From contig JAHDWA010000009.1 of the NCBI GenBank assembly GCA_023382535.1, positions 169,795 to 233,794 on the forward strand: DNA of 64,000 bases, written 5' to 3'. This stretch comes from Anaerolineae bacterium. Its GTDB lineage: Bacteria > Chloroflexota > Anaerolineae > 4572-78 > J111. Below are positions 50,131 to 58,702 of this stretch, in pieces (position 1 is the stretch's first letter; each line of letters opens with the position of its first letter). Below the pieces are notes generated by a model. That model was not told the origin of the DNA and made no database searches. It saw only the letters and a list, made by a program, of their open reading frames with translations. The translations under genes and the position numbers were made by a program.

Positions 50131-51558
50131 ATGACTATCATTCAAAAAGAGACCTCCTCCCTTGAGGGCGCTGAAGCAACCTTCCGGCAATCTTATCCTC
50201 AATTTGCCACCACGTACAGGCTGGATGAATTGCGTGGGGCTGACTATGGTCGCCTGGACCGGTTGGGACAAATCTACCTCGATTATACCGGCGGCGGCCT
50301 GTATGCCGACAGTCAAGTGCGCACTCATATGGAGTTGTTGCTTGGACATGTTTTTGGCAACCCCCACTCCACTAACCCCACCTCGCTGGCAATGACCGAA
50401 CGGGTAGAGCAAGCAAGAGCTTACGTCCTGGAATTTTTCAACGCTGCGCCGGAGGAATATGTGGTCATCTTTACCACCAATGCCAGCGGCGCGCTCAAAC
50501 TGGTGGGTGAAGCTTATCCTTTTGGGCCGGGTGACCCCTACCTGCTGACCTTTGACAACCATAATTCGGTCAACGGTATCCGCGAGTTTGCCCGCGCCAA
50601 AGGCGCTCAGGTCATCTATGCGCCGGTCCTGCCGCCAGACCTGTACATAGATGCCGACAGGCTGGCTGCCTGTCTTGATTTGGCCCGGCCCGGCGGGCAC
50701 AATTTGCTGGCCTATCCCGCCCAGTCTAACTTCTCCGGGGTGCAGCACTCGCTGGAGTGGATTGGCCAGGCTCAAGCCAAGGGTTGGGATGTCCTGCTCG
50801 ACGCCGCCGCCTTTGTGCCGACCAATCGCCTGGACTTGGGCCGCTGGCAGCCTGACTTTATCACCCTCTCCTTTTACAAAATGTTTGGCTATCCGACCGG
50901 GGTGGGCTGCCTGTTGGCGCGTCGAGCCGCTCTAGCTAAGTTGCATCGTCCCTGGTTTGCCGGAGGAACCATTACGGTGGCTTCGGTTCAGGGTGACCGT
51001 TACTACCTGCACGAGGGGGCCGAGGCTTTTGAAGACGGTACGCTCAACTATCTAACCCTGCCTGCGGTAGAAATTGGCCTGCGCCACCTGGCTCAAATTG
51101 GCCTGGATACGATTCACACCCGCGTTGCGTGTCTCACCGGCTGGCTTTTAGACCAGTTGGCGGCGCTCCGCCATGGCAACGGCATGGCTGTGGTTCGCCT
51201 TTATGGACCGGTCAACATCGTCCGGCGTGGCGGGACAATAACGCTGAATTTCTACGACTCAGCCGGGCACTTTATTGACCACCGCCTGGTGGAGCAGCGG
51301 GCCAACGAGGTCAATATCTCGCTGCGCACCGGCTGTTTCTGCAATCCGGGCGGCGGCGAACTGGCTTTAGGTATCTCCGCCGAGGAGTTGAGGGCCTGCT
51401 TTGTTCGTTCTACCGAGCGGCTGAGCTTTGATGAGTTTCGCCGCTGTATTGACGACAAGAGCACCGGCGCGGTGCGCATCTCGGTGGGGCTGGTGACGAC
51501 TTTTGCCGATGTGTACCGCTTCATTCAATTTGCGCAAAGTTTTGTGGACTATCCTTAG
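50131..51558 (+). CDS. Class-V aminotransferase fold protein (cysteine-desulfurase/MOCOS-like)
   Basis: A 475-residue PLP enzyme of the class-V family. DYTGGGLYADSQV, FGNPHSTNPTS, the aromatic-ring region FTTNASGALKLVGEAYPF, the Asp region VLLDAAAFVPTNRLDL and the Schiff-base lysine in ITLSFYKMFGYPTGVGCLLAR are visible. RTGCFCNPGG near 395 offers the mobile-loop cysteine of desulfurases. The overall order resembles the N-terminal half of molybdenum cofactor sulfurases (MOCOS), here without the MOSC domain. Cysteine desulfuration is therefore more likely than transamination. It is monocistronic by spacing, starting divergently from the sugar operon. A link to the Mo/W enzyme genes 40 kb away is only a thought. 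Confidence 0.83.
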   Translation: MTIIQKETSSLEGAEATFRQSYPQFATTYRLDELRGADYGRLDRLGQIYLDYTGGGLYADSQVRTHMELLLGHVFGNPHSTNPTSLAMTERVEQARAYVLEFFNAAPEEYVVIFTTNASGALKLVGEAYPFGPGDPYLLTFDNHNSVNGIREFARAKGAQVIYAPVLPPDLYIDADRLAACLDLARPGGHNLLAYPAQSNFSGVQHSLEWIGQAQAKGWDVLLDAAAFVPTNRLDLGRWQPDFITLSFYKMFGYPTGVGCLLARRAALAKLHRPWFAGGTITVASVQGDRYYLHEGAEAFEDGTLNYLTLPAVEIGLRHLAQIGLDTIHTRVACLTGWLLDQLAALRHGNGMAVVRLYGPVNIVRRGGTITLNFYDSAGHFIDHRLVEQRANEVNISLRTGCFCNPGGGELALGISAEELRACFVRSTERLSFDEFRRCIDDKSTGAVRISVGLVTTFADVYRFIQFAQSFVDYP

Positions 51559-51687
51559 AACTGTCTGGGTGGAATAGCAGGATTGGGGCAGTGTTCTTCT
51601 TTTCCCAGCCAGGGCTACCATCCAAACCAACGATATGCTGGCTAAAGGATTTCGACTCAACTTGGACTAAAAAAAAGGGAACAGCGC

Positions 51688-51912
51688 ATGACTATTTTGA
51701 AGGCAGCCGGTCTAGCCCTTCTAGGGGGAGTTGTTGGGTACGGCCTGGGGGTGGGCTTGGGCATGCTCCTGGTCTATGCCTTCTCGACCAATCAGTACGA
51801 TAAAGACCTGGAAGCCGGGATGACGGCGTTCTTCTGCGCCGGGCCGGTGGTTGCCATCCTGGGCGTCATTGTCGGTCTGGCTCTCTTTGGATATCTCAGG
51901 CGGGGTAAGTAG
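51688..51912 (+). CDS. Small two-helix membrane protein
   Basis: A 74-residue hydrophobic protein. A glycine-rich first helix (ALLGGVVGYGLGVGLGMLLVYAF, about 9-31), a short polar loop with KDLEAG and a second helix (FFCAGPVVAILGVIVGLALFGYL) are followed by RRGK. An AAGGGAACA site lies upstream of the ATG. The family is unknown. It follows the aminotransferase by 130 bases with no visible terminator, so cotranscription is possible. Confidence 0.65.
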   Translation: MTILKAAGLALLGGVVGYGLGVGLGMLLVYAFSTNQYDKDLEAGMTAFFCAGPVVAILGVIVGLALFGYLRRGK

Positions 51913-52244
51913 ATATGAAAAGCTCAATTGTTTGACCACCTGTCCATACTCCAACTCTGGTAGTGGCAGCCAGCGGCGATGGTTCTGCTCGTCCTGGCTC
52001 ACTTCTCCCCGCTGACCAAAATGGCCCAATAAAGCGCTTTCAAATCTGATTAGATCGAGACTGCTGACGATCATGCTTCTATCCCCCAAACAAATTTGAC
52101 CCTGTTATGCCACCCTTCCTCTTTTCAGGCAATTTCCCGCAATTGTCTCGGACACGACCGCCCCTGGTTCTGTGTGACCGGCTCGATGGGCTGAAGGGGC
52201 AACCAGATGGAGTTCCAGCGAAAGTATCCGACTGTCCCTTCTCC
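51913..52244. other. Gap with possible gene remnant
   Basis: About 330 bases between the small membrane gene and the ABC-F gene. On the minus strand a frame starting near 52074 after GGGGGAT reads MIVSSLDLIRFESALLGHFG and continues with plausible composition. It then runs into the antisense of the small membrane gene, so it looks like the 5' end of a truncated gene. Nothing else is evident. Confidence 0.35.
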
Positions 52245-53894
52245 TCACTTTCTCTGGTCCAGAGGGGGCCGCGCGGCCACATAATCAGTGTAGCCGCCCA
52301 GATACTCCGCCAGTGTCCCCCGGTTCGGCTGCAGTTCCACCAGGCGATCAACCGTCTTATCCAAAAAGTAGCGGTCGTGCGAGATCACCAGCACCGTACC
52401 CTTAAAGTCATCCAGGGCTTGCTCTAGCACCTCCGCCGAGGCCATATCCAGGTTATTAGTCGGCTCGTCCAGTAGCAAAAAATTGGGTTGCTGCAACATC
52501 AGCAGGGCGATTTGCAGCCGGCTGCGTTCCCCGCCGCTCAGGCTGCCCACCGTTTGCCCCCGGGCCTGTTCGTAAGAAAAGAGAAATTTACCCAAAAAGG
52601 CGGCCGCTTCCCCCTCGTACATCGGCTTAACCTTCCGCACGGTTTCGAGCGGCGTTTCGTCATAAGCCAGCCCCTGGTGCTCCTGGGTGTATACCCCCAT
52701 TTTCACTCCAGGGCCGATTTTGATTACCCCGGAGGTGGGCGTTTCGGCTCCGGTGATGCAGCGGAACAGCACGCTCTTGCCAGCCCCATTTGGCCCGATC
52801 AACCCGACCCGTTCCCCGTGCCAGATGAGCAGATCAATCCCGGCCAAAATCAACACATCGTCAAAGGCTTTGACCAGGTCCACCAGCTCCAAGACCTTGT
52901 CCGAACCCCGCCAGCCGTTCAGTTGCAGGGCCATACTCTTCTGTTTCAGGGGTCTATCTACCTTATCCATCCGCTCGAGCTGGCGGCGCTTGTTACGCGC
53001 CTGCTTGATGTGGCGCTCATCCACCACCAGGCTGGCCCACAGCTCAAAACGGGCAATGGCTGCTTCCAGCCGGGCGATTTCCTTTTGCTGGGTGGCATAC
53101 AGTTGGGTCTGACGCAGCCGGCGCAGTTCCTTTTCGTTCACGTAGGCCGAGTAGTTGCCGGGGTAGAAATTGAGCTTTCCCCCGGCTAATTCCACGATCC
53201 CGTCAGCGACCTCATCCAGTAGATAGCGGTCATGCGACACAATCACGACGGCGCCGGGGTAGTCGCGAATGAATTTTTCCAGGTGGACTTTCCCGGCCAG
53301 GTCGAGGTGATTATCCGGCTCATCCAGCAGCAGCACCGCCGGCTCGCCAACGACCAGCTTGGCCAGGGCCAACAGTTTTTTCTGCCCGCCGCTCAAAACG
53401 GCGGTGGACAGCATAAAATCGGTGTCGGTAAAACCCAACCGCCGCAGGGTCGCCTTGACCGTGTTTTCATACTGCAAGCCGCCTGCCTCCTCGTAGGCCG
53501 CTAACAGGCGGCTTTGCCGTTCCAGGGTTTGGGTCAAGACCGGCTCGTTATCATACACCGCCGGGTTACTTAACGCCGCCTCGATGTGTTGCAGTTCCGC
53601 CTCAATCGTAGCCAGATGGGGCGAAGCTGTCAGAGCTTCGGTCAACACCGTCTGCTCCCCGGCAAACTTAACGTCTTGAGGCAAATAGCCCACCGTGACC
53701 CCTTTAGCCGGCACGACCCAACCGCTATCCGGGGCCAGGCGTCCGGCCAGGAGCTGCAAAACCGTGCTTTTGCCGGCCCCATTAGGCCCGACCAGCCCGA
53801 CTTTACCCTTTTCTTCGATGGCCCAGGTGAGGGTCTCTAACAGCGGGCCACCGAGATAGCTGAAGCTGACGCTGTCCAAACGCAGTGCAATCAT
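52245..53894 (-). CDS. ABC-F family ATPase (ribosome-associated type)
   Basis: A 549-residue soluble protein with two ABC ATPase domains and no membrane part. The first has Walker A GPNGAGKSTVL (about 37-47), signature LSGGQKKLLALAKL and LLLDEPDNHLD. The charged ABC-F linker (about 240-315) includes ARNKRRQLERMDK. The second domain has GPNGAGKSVLF, LSGGERSRLQIALLML and LLLDEPTNNLDMAS. ABC-F proteins act on the ribosomal E site; some confer antibiotic resistance, others (EttA, Uup) are housekeeping. The start at 53894 has GGAGG upstream. A strong promoter, short leader ORF and two terminators precede it, an arrangement typical of antibiotic-inducible resistance members. Confidence 0.92.
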   Translation of the reverse strand: MIALRLDSVSFSYLGGPLLETLTWAIEEKGKVGLVGPNGAGKSTVLQLLAGRLAPDSGWVVPAKGVTVGYLPQDVKFAGEQTVLTEALTASPHLATIEAELQHIEAALSNPAVYDNEPVLTQTLERQSRLLAAYEEAGGLQYENTVKATLRRLGFTDTDFMLSTAVLSGGQKKLLALAKLVVGEPAVLLLDEPDNHLDLAGKVHLEKFIRDYPGAVVIVSHDRYLLDEVADGIVELAGGKLNFYPGNYSAYVNEKELRRLRQTQLYATQQKEIARLEAAIARFELWASLVVDERHIKQARNKRRQLERMDKVDRPLKQKSMALQLNGWRGSDKVLELVDLVKAFDDVLILAGIDLLIWHGERVGLIGPNGAGKSVLFRCITGAETPTSGVIKIGPGVKMGVYTQEHQGLAYDETPLETVRKVKPMYEGEAAAFLGKFLFSYEQARGQTVGSLSGGERSRLQIALLMLQQPNFLLLDEPTNNLDMASAEVLEQALDDFKGTVLVISHDRYFLDKTVDRLVELQPNRGTLAEYLGGYTDYVAARPPLDQRK

Positions 53895-53980
53895 AAATCC
53901 TCCATTCATTCGCTCGCGCCTCAAGCCAGCGGGACGGCTCCGGTCAGCGCTGCTTTACCTACCTACAAACACCCGTTAGA

Positions 53981-54067
53981 AATAAAAAAACCGTGAACCC
54001 ATCACGATGTCCACGGTGGCTAAGCCGAATAATAAAAAATCGTGGACACGCCGCGCGTCCACGATTT
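53981..54067 (-). terminator. Tandem attenuator terminators in the ABC-F leader
   Basis: In the minus direction the first stem pairs AAATCGTGGAC with GTCCACGATTT (54067-54057 with 54047-54037) and runs into TTTTTT. The second pairs ACCGTG with CACGGT (54017-54012 with 53995-53990) and is followed by seven U. The 3' arm of the first (GTCCACG) can instead pair with CGTGGAC in the 5' part of the second. That alternative fold would break both terminators, an antiterminator-like design. Confidence 0.75.
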
Positions 54068-54097
54068 GAGTTTACATAATAATCAACGACGGACGCA

Positions 54098-54178
54098 CTA
54101 TGGCAGGGCGTCCCCGCTGGTAGAAGTTTGAATGCTGTGGTTCATAACGGCGTTTAGCGCCGGATTTAGGTAGATCAT
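54098..54178 (-). CDS. Leaderless leader peptide upstream of the ABC-F gene
   Basis: A 26-codon frame beginning MIYLNPALNAVMNHS and ending SGDALP then TAG. Its ATG lies at or next to the expected transcription start (seven or eight bases after the -10 hexamer), so it would be translated as a leaderless mRNA. It ends about 30 bases before the first terminator stem. Stalling of a ribosome on it by an antibiotic could change folding of the downstream stems. It is too short for composition tests; the evidence is its position. An internal ATG at 54145 is in the same frame. Confidence 0.55.
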   Translation of the reverse strand: MIYLNPALNAVMNHSIQTSTSGDALP

Positions 54179-54185
54179 AGCTTCA

Positions 54186-54213
54186 ATTATAAACACAGGC
54201 GCGGAGATGTCAA
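54186..54213 (-). promoter_or_regulatory. Near-consensus sigma-70 promoter for the ABC-F gene
   Basis: On the minus strand TTGACA (54213-54208), a 16-base spacer and TATAAT (54191-54186) give a full-consensus pair. Expected start is near 54179. The ABC-F start codon is about 285 bases downstream, leaving a long regulated leader. Confidence 0.82.
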
Positions 54214-54214
54214 T

Positions 54215-54540
54215 TCAATGGACGGGTCCGGCCATCATCCCAATACGCCCGCAGGACCGTTTCGCGGTTGGCTTTGGGGTCCACTCCGTTCCGGTTATAC
54301 CAACCAGGAGTGTCAAAGCGATTGACGGCCGGTTGACGCTCCGCTGGAGGCGATCTCGAACCGGGTGAAAAACGACGGTAATGACACCGGTAGCGATCAA
54401 TAGGCCAACCATTTCATCTGCTGCCGTTCATCGCCCCTCGACCGTTTCAGCCGCACGATCATCGCGGCGACGCCGACCAGGATGAGCGAGATAAAACTCA
54501 GACTCGTGGTGGTGCTAAAGACAGCATACCACCAGGGTGG
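54215..54540 (-). pseudogene. Remnant of a membrane sensor kinase and another coding fragment
   Basis: Minus-strand frames read FISLILVGVAAMIVRLKRSRGDERQQMK, then a stop, then LLIATGVITVVFHPVRDRLQRSVNR. This is the order found in the membrane region of a class of sensor kinases (RGDERQQ(L/M)KW followed by PLRxRLQRxVNR), interrupted by a stop and frame changes. Frame-shifted downstream, WYNRNGVDPKANRETVLRAYW reads like the end of another protein. No intact gene exists, and the ABC-F promoter lies at its edge. Confidence 0.5.
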
Positions 54541-55027
54541 CAAGCTGCCCAGGATGGAAAATGCCAGACCACTACAGGATAACCCAGGCTGTATCCCCTT
54601 GTCGTGGGGGCAGGCTCTTGCTTGGAACGGGAAAATTCCCCCAGGTATGGCTGTCCCTTGTGGATATCCTTTTTATCTTTGGGCAGGAGCATCGCTGTCT
54701 GCACGACCAACTGGCCGGCACCTGGGTCATTAATGAATATGCGCAGGCACGAAACCAGGATGATGAGCCGTAATCTGTTTGGGCAACGCATTTACCAAAA
54801 GTGGGCTAACCACTTCCACCTTGATCGGGAAGCACTTCACCGGATGGAGACCCTGCTCTTACCTGAAGCCCGCCTCACTGGGTCAAACGTCATTGCCATT
54901 TGGTATATTGGTCAATGTCTGGCTGAAATAATCACTCCTGGTCCTCTACGCCTTTGAAAACAAGGTAATTTGAGCCAGGGGGCTGTCAAGTAGCCCCGCT
55001 GGATGACTTACTGCTTCACAAAAAGAC
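54541..55027. other. Gap without a convincing gene
   Basis: About 490 bases. A plus-strand frame (about 54748-54957) reads RNLFGQRIYQKWANHFHLDR and continues with plausible composition. It has no ribosome site or recognisable family and may be a remnant. No repeats or terminators stand out. Confidence 0.3.
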
Positions 55028-55687
55028 TCACGGTAATTCAGGCAGGCCGCACAAATCCAGAAAGCGGCTCAAAGCGGCAGGGTCGCCTTCAATCCGAATA
55101 AGCCCCTGGGCAATTGCCGCCTCTGGTTGGATTTTTCGCTGCAACAATCCCAAATAAGAAGCCATATCCGTATAGAAAATTACGTCTGCTCTGAGGGTCT
55201 CTCCCTGTCGAGCATAAATCTCGCCCGCTTTAATTTGAACGTGCAGAACTTCCTGATCAACATGCAGTTCATACGTTTCATTGATTTCCTGGGCCAATTC
55301 CGGCCGGAAAAAGGTTTTGAGGGTCAGGGCATAGGAACCCACCGGCAGGATAGCTGTCCCCTCCGCCGAGGCCGGCACAAATTGACTGCCCCATTTACCC
55401 AGTTCAAGGAGGGTTTTTTCCAGGGCACAGCCCGAGGCGGATAACTGGTACACCGTTGAGCCGGCAGGCGGAGGAAGAACGCGGCGGCACAGCATGCCCT
55501 GCTGTTCCAGATGCTTGAGCCGTTCGGCCAGCAAATTAGTACTGATGTCCGGCAGCCCGGCCAGAAGATCTTTAAATCGGCGGGGGCCAGCCATCAGTTC
55601 CCGAATAATCAGCAGGGTCCAGCGTTCTCCCACAATATCAAGCGCGAAAGCCAGTCCACAATATTGGTTGTAACTCCGGTGTTTCAT
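55028..55687 (-). CDS. HxlR-family transcriptional regulator with SCP2-like C-terminal domain
   Basis: A 219-residue regulator. The HxlR winged helix occupies about 1-105: CGLAFALDIVGERWTLLIIRELMAGPRRFKDLLAGLPDISTNLLAERLKHLEQQGML is the canonical pattern. The C-terminal half (about 125-219) has YALTLKTFFRPELAQEINETYELHVD and IRIEGDPAALSRFLDLCGLPELP, resembling a sterol-carrier-like ligand domain. The start at 55687 begins the conserved domain; the frame extends 60 bases further. It is divergent from the RibD-like/DoxX/DHA2-exporter genes and probably controls them and itself in response to a small molecule. Confidence 0.87.
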   Translation of the reverse strand: MKHRSYNQYCGLAFALDIVGERWTLLIIRELMAGPRRFKDLLAGLPDISTNLLAERLKHLEQQGMLCRRVLPPPAGSTVYQLSASGCALEKTLLELGKWGSQFVPASAEGTAILPVGSYALTLKTFFRPELAQEINETYELHVDQEVLHVQIKAGEIYARQGETLRADVIFYTDMASYLGLLQRKIQPEAAIAQGLIRIEGDPAALSRFLDLCGLPELP

Positions 55688-55920
55688 AAGATTTTTCCGT
55701 ACTGTGTTCGTTAAAAGATTACTGAGTTGGGTGATGTCTCTTTTCAAAGGATGGGTTATATTAATAACTTTGAATATAGAGAGGCAGATTGGCTTTTGTT
55801 AGCCTTAATCCAAGCCACCAGCACTCTTAGCGGGATAAAGCCCTAATATTTGTAAATTATACAAAAAATTAACGAAATTTCAAATTTAATTTTTTACACC
55901 TTAAATATTGATATAACCAC

Positions 55921-55969
55921 TTGACTTTTTGAAGTAATAGTCTTATAATACTAGAACATTTGTGCTAGT
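55921..55969 (+). promoter_or_regulatory. Sigma-70 promoter with operator-like dyad
   Basis: TTGACT (55921-55926), a 17-base spacer and TATAAT (55944-55949) form a near-consensus promoter. ACTAG and CTAGT, the ends of a 20-base imperfect dyad over the start site (about 55950-55969), could bind the divergent HxlR regulator. The rest of the 335-base gap is AT-rich and empty. Confidence 0.7.
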
Positions 55970-56022
55970 TTGCAAAGATGTGTGTACTTTCATCAGAAAT
56001 TTACGAACAAAGGAGAGACAGT

Positions 56023-56580
56023 GTGAGAAAGCTCACCAGCTACAACTTTCTAACCTTAAACGGTTTCTTCAAGGGGCCTAACGAGGATACCACCTGGCAT
56101 ACTCACGGCGAGGAAGAGGCCAAGTATTCGGAGGAAGCGTTGGGGGAGGAGAACGTTCTGCTCTTTGGGCGGAAGACCTATGAGATGATGGCCAGTTTCT
56201 GGCCCATCCCTCAGGCAAAGGAGTTGTTTCCTCAGGTGGCTGCCGGAATGAACAACGCCGAAAAAATTGTCTTCTCCCGCTCACCGTTTGAACCGGCCTG
56301 GGAAAACACGCGAGTTGTCAGCGGCGATATTGTGGCAAAGATACGCGAGGTCAAAAAATCGCCGGGTAAGGATATGACCATTCTGGGCAGCGGGACCATC
56401 ATCAGCCTGTTCACCGACCATAATCTTATTGACGAGTATCAATTTATGATTGACCCGGTAGCAATCCCCACTGGTACGCCTATTTTCAACCACATCAATC
56501 AGAAACTCAACTTGCGGCTCACCGGCTCAAAAGTATTCAACAGCGGCGTGGTGCTGTTAAATTACCAACCGATCAAGTAA
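56023..56580 (+). CDS. RibD-C/DHFR-fold reductase family protein, copy 1
   Basis: A 185-residue member of the bacterial 'dihydrofolate reductase family' (RibD C-terminal fold). NFLTLNGFFKGP opens the fold, LLFGRKTYEMMASFWP is the substrate/cofactor region, KIVFSRSP and GKDMTILGSGTIISLF form the NADPH-binding part, and FMIDPVAIPTGTPIF ends it. True DHFR activity is rarely shown for this family. GTG at 56023 is chosen because AGGAGAG lies just upstream. It heads a probable operon with DoxX and the DHA2 exporter, under the divergent HxlR regulator. Three further copies follow within 7 kb. Confidence 0.85.
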   Translation: MRKLTSYNFLTLNGFFKGPNEDTTWHTHGEEEAKYSEEALGEENVLLFGRKTYEMMASFWPIPQAKELFPQVAAGMNNAEKIVFSRSPFEPAWENTRVVSGDIVAKIREVKKSPGKDMTILGSGTIISLFTDHNLIDEYQFMIDPVAIPTGTPIFNHINQKLNLRLTGSKVFNSGVVLLNYQPIK

Positions 56581-56597
56581 GAGTAAGGAGATAACTG

Positions 56598-56993
56598 ATG
56601 AACATTGTACTGTGGATTCTTCAGGTGTTGTTGGCGGCTGAGTTTGTATTTCATGGGTGGATTTTCTTGTTCCCACCCGCCGACTTGGTTGACATCATAA
56701 ACGCTAATTATGCGCCCTGGTTTCGCATCTTTCTGGGAGTGGCCGAATGGCTCGGCGCCGCTGGTCTGATCTTGCCGGGTATAACCCGGATGATGCCCTG
56801 GTTGATTCCGTTAGCTTCGCTGGGGTTAGCGATTGTCTCCGGCAGCGCCACTGTTTATCATTTATCCAGGGGCGAAACCAGCAGCGCGATTATGACCGCT
56901 GTCCTGTTTGTTCTCTGCGCGTTTGTGGCTTACATGCGCTGGAAAGTAAAACCTATTACCACGCGACAGTCAGCCCAAGAAGGTGTGGTGTAA
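56598..56993 (+). CDS. DoxX-like membrane protein
   Basis: A 131-residue protein with four membrane helices, starting IVLWILQVLLAAEFVFHGWIFLFPP. FRIFLGVAEWLGAAGLILPGI (about 43-63) matches the DoxX-like family, followed by PLASLGLAIVSGSATVYHL and IMTAVLFVLCAFVAYMRW. Function in this family is unsettled (redox or quinone-linked roles have been proposed). AAGGAG lies before the ATG, and it starts 17 bases after the RibD-like gene, so it is cotranscribed. Confidence 0.8.
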   Translation: MNIVLWILQVLLAAEFVFHGWIFLFPPADLVDIINANYAPWFRIFLGVAEWLGAAGLILPGITRMMPWLIPLASLGLAIVSGSATVYHLSRGETSSAIMTAVLFVLCAFVAYMRWKVKPITTRQSAQEGVV

Positions 56994-57016
56994 AGGAAAG
57001 TACTTAGGGGGAATTT

Positions 57017-58645
57017 ATGACTGCTGTTAAAGAAAAAGAAGTGCGACCGAACGCCGTGGCCTCGCCCAAAGCAGGCCGGCGCGAATGGATTGGGCTGGCC
57101 GTGCTGATGCTGCCAACCCTGCTGATTGTAATGGATTTGACCGTACTGCACCTGGCCGTGCCTCACCTGAGCGCGGACCTGCAGCCCAGCAGCACCCAAC
57201 TGCTGTGGATTGTGGACATCTATGGCTTTATGATCGCCGGCTCGCTGGTGACAATGGGCACGCTGGGCGACCGGATTGGCCGGCGCAAGCTGCTATTGAT
57301 CGGGGCCGCGGCGTTTGGTGTGGCCTCGGTGCTGGCCGCTTTCTCATCCAGCGCCGAACTGCTGATTGCGGCGCGTGCCCTGCTGGGCATTGCCGGAGCC
57401 ACCCTGATGCCCTCGACCATGTCCCTGATCCGCAATATGTTCCTGGACGAAAAAGAGCGCACGATGGCTATCGGGATTTGGGTTTCCGGTTTTTCCGTAG
57501 GCAGCGCCATCGGGCCGCTGGTCGGCGGGTTTCTGTTGGAGCATTTCTGGTGGGGGTCGGTCTTTCTGTTGGGTGTCCCGGTGATGGCGCTGCTGCTCGC
57601 ACTGGGGCCGATCCTGCTGCCCGAATATCGTGATCCTCAGGCGGGCCGGTTGGACCTGCTCAGCGCCGCCCTCTCCCTGGTGGCAGTGTTGGCGGTGATT
57701 TACGGCCTCAAGCATATTGCTCAGGATGGTCTGGGCTGGCAGCCGGTTCTGTTCATCCTGGCGGGTTTGGTTATCGGGAGCATGTTTGTGCAGCGACAGC
57801 GCAAGTTGGCTGACCCGCTGATTGACCTGGGTCTCTTCCGGCTGCCGGCTTTCAGCATGTCGCTTGTCACCTACACTCTGGGCGTTTTTGTGGCGTTTGG
57901 CGTTTTTCTCTTCATCGCCCAGTACTTGCAGCTTGTGCTGGGGTTGTCGCCCTTGCAGGCGGGGCTATGGTCGGTACCGGGGGCTGTCACCTCGATTATC
58001 GGCTCTAACGTAGCGCCGGTGCTGGTGCGCCGGATACGTCCCGCCTTTATCATCGCTGGCGGTCTGGTGCTGGGCGCGGTCGGCTTTGGGCTGCTGACTC
58101 AAATTGGTACAGACTCCCTGGCGCTGGTCGTGCTGGGCTGGAGCATTATGTCCCTCGGCTTTGGGGCGACATTCACCCTGACCGCCGACCTGGTGGTCGG
58201 AACGGCCCCGGCAGAACGAGCCGGAGCTGCCTCGGCGCTTTCGGAGACCGGGGCTGAGTTCGGCGGAGCGCTCGGCATCGCCGTTCTGGGTACGCTCGGA
58301 ACCGCCATTTATCGCAGCGGTGTGGCCGCCGATCTGCCTGCCGGTATCCCGGCCGAAGCGGCCAAAGCGGCGGAGGAAACGCTCAGCGGCGCGGTAACAA
58401 TGGCCAGCCAGCTCCCTACCTCGCTGGGCGCGGCCCTGCTTGGCGTAGCCCACGCAGCCTTCATCCAGGGGTTACAGATAACCTCCATCATCGGCGCGGT
58501 GGTCATGATTGGCCTCGCCATCCTGACCGTGGTCTGGCTGCGGCACATCGGCCACGACGACGAAACAGCAAATCAAACGGACCCGAAACACTCGGCGCTC
58601 CCCTCTCCGTTACCCATCCAACCTGACGTTTACTATGTTGATTGA
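57017..58645 (+). CDS. DHA2-family (14-helix) MFS multidrug exporter
   Basis: A 542-residue major facilitator of the EmrB/QacA type with about 14 membrane helices. The first helix has VMDLTVLHLAVPHLSADL, the D-x-x-x-L-x-x-A-x-P pattern of drug:H+ antiporters. Motif A is VTMGTLGDRIGRRKLLLIG, and motif C appears as GFSVGSAIGPLVGGFL. The C-terminus is cytoplasmic and polar. It starts 23 bases after the DoxX-like gene and is the likely effector of the HxlR-controlled operon, exporting a toxic small molecule. The substrate cannot be read from sequence. Confidence 0.92.
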   Translation: MTAVKEKEVRPNAVASPKAGRREWIGLAVLMLPTLLIVMDLTVLHLAVPHLSADLQPSSTQLLWIVDIYGFMIAGSLVTMGTLGDRIGRRKLLLIGAAAFGVASVLAAFSSSAELLIAARALLGIAGATLMPSTMSLIRNMFLDEKERTMAIGIWVSGFSVGSAIGPLVGGFLLEHFWWGSVFLLGVPVMALLLALGPILLPEYRDPQAGRLDLLSAALSLVAVLAVIYGLKHIAQDGLGWQPVLFILAGLVIGSMFVQRQRKLADPLIDLGLFRLPAFSMSLVTYTLGVFVAFGVFLFIAQYLQLVLGLSPLQAGLWSVPGAVTSIIGSNVAPVLVRRIRPAFIIAGGLVLGAVGFGLLTQIGTDSLALVVLGWSIMSLGFGATFTLTADLVVGTAPAERAGAASALSETGAEFGGALGIAVLGTLGTAIYRSGVAADLPAGIPAEAAKAAEETLSGAVTMASQLPTSLGAALLGVAHAAFIQGLQITSIIGAVVMIGLAILTVVWLRHIGHDDETANQTDPKHSALPSPLPIQPDVYYVD

Positions 58646-58702
58646 CCGGGCTATCATCACAGTTTTGAAAAAAATATTAACCAATTGAAAGGAAACAAAA
58701 AA

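Noticed and set aside
51721..52089. Minus-strand frame of 122 codons
   Set aside because: Most of it is antisense to the small membrane protein; only its first 50 codons look coding, so it is mentioned only as a possible remnant.
54604..54957. 117-codon plus-strand frame in the gap before the HxlR gene
   Set aside because: No ribosome site, no recognisable family, and the first half is of poor composition; not strong enough to call.
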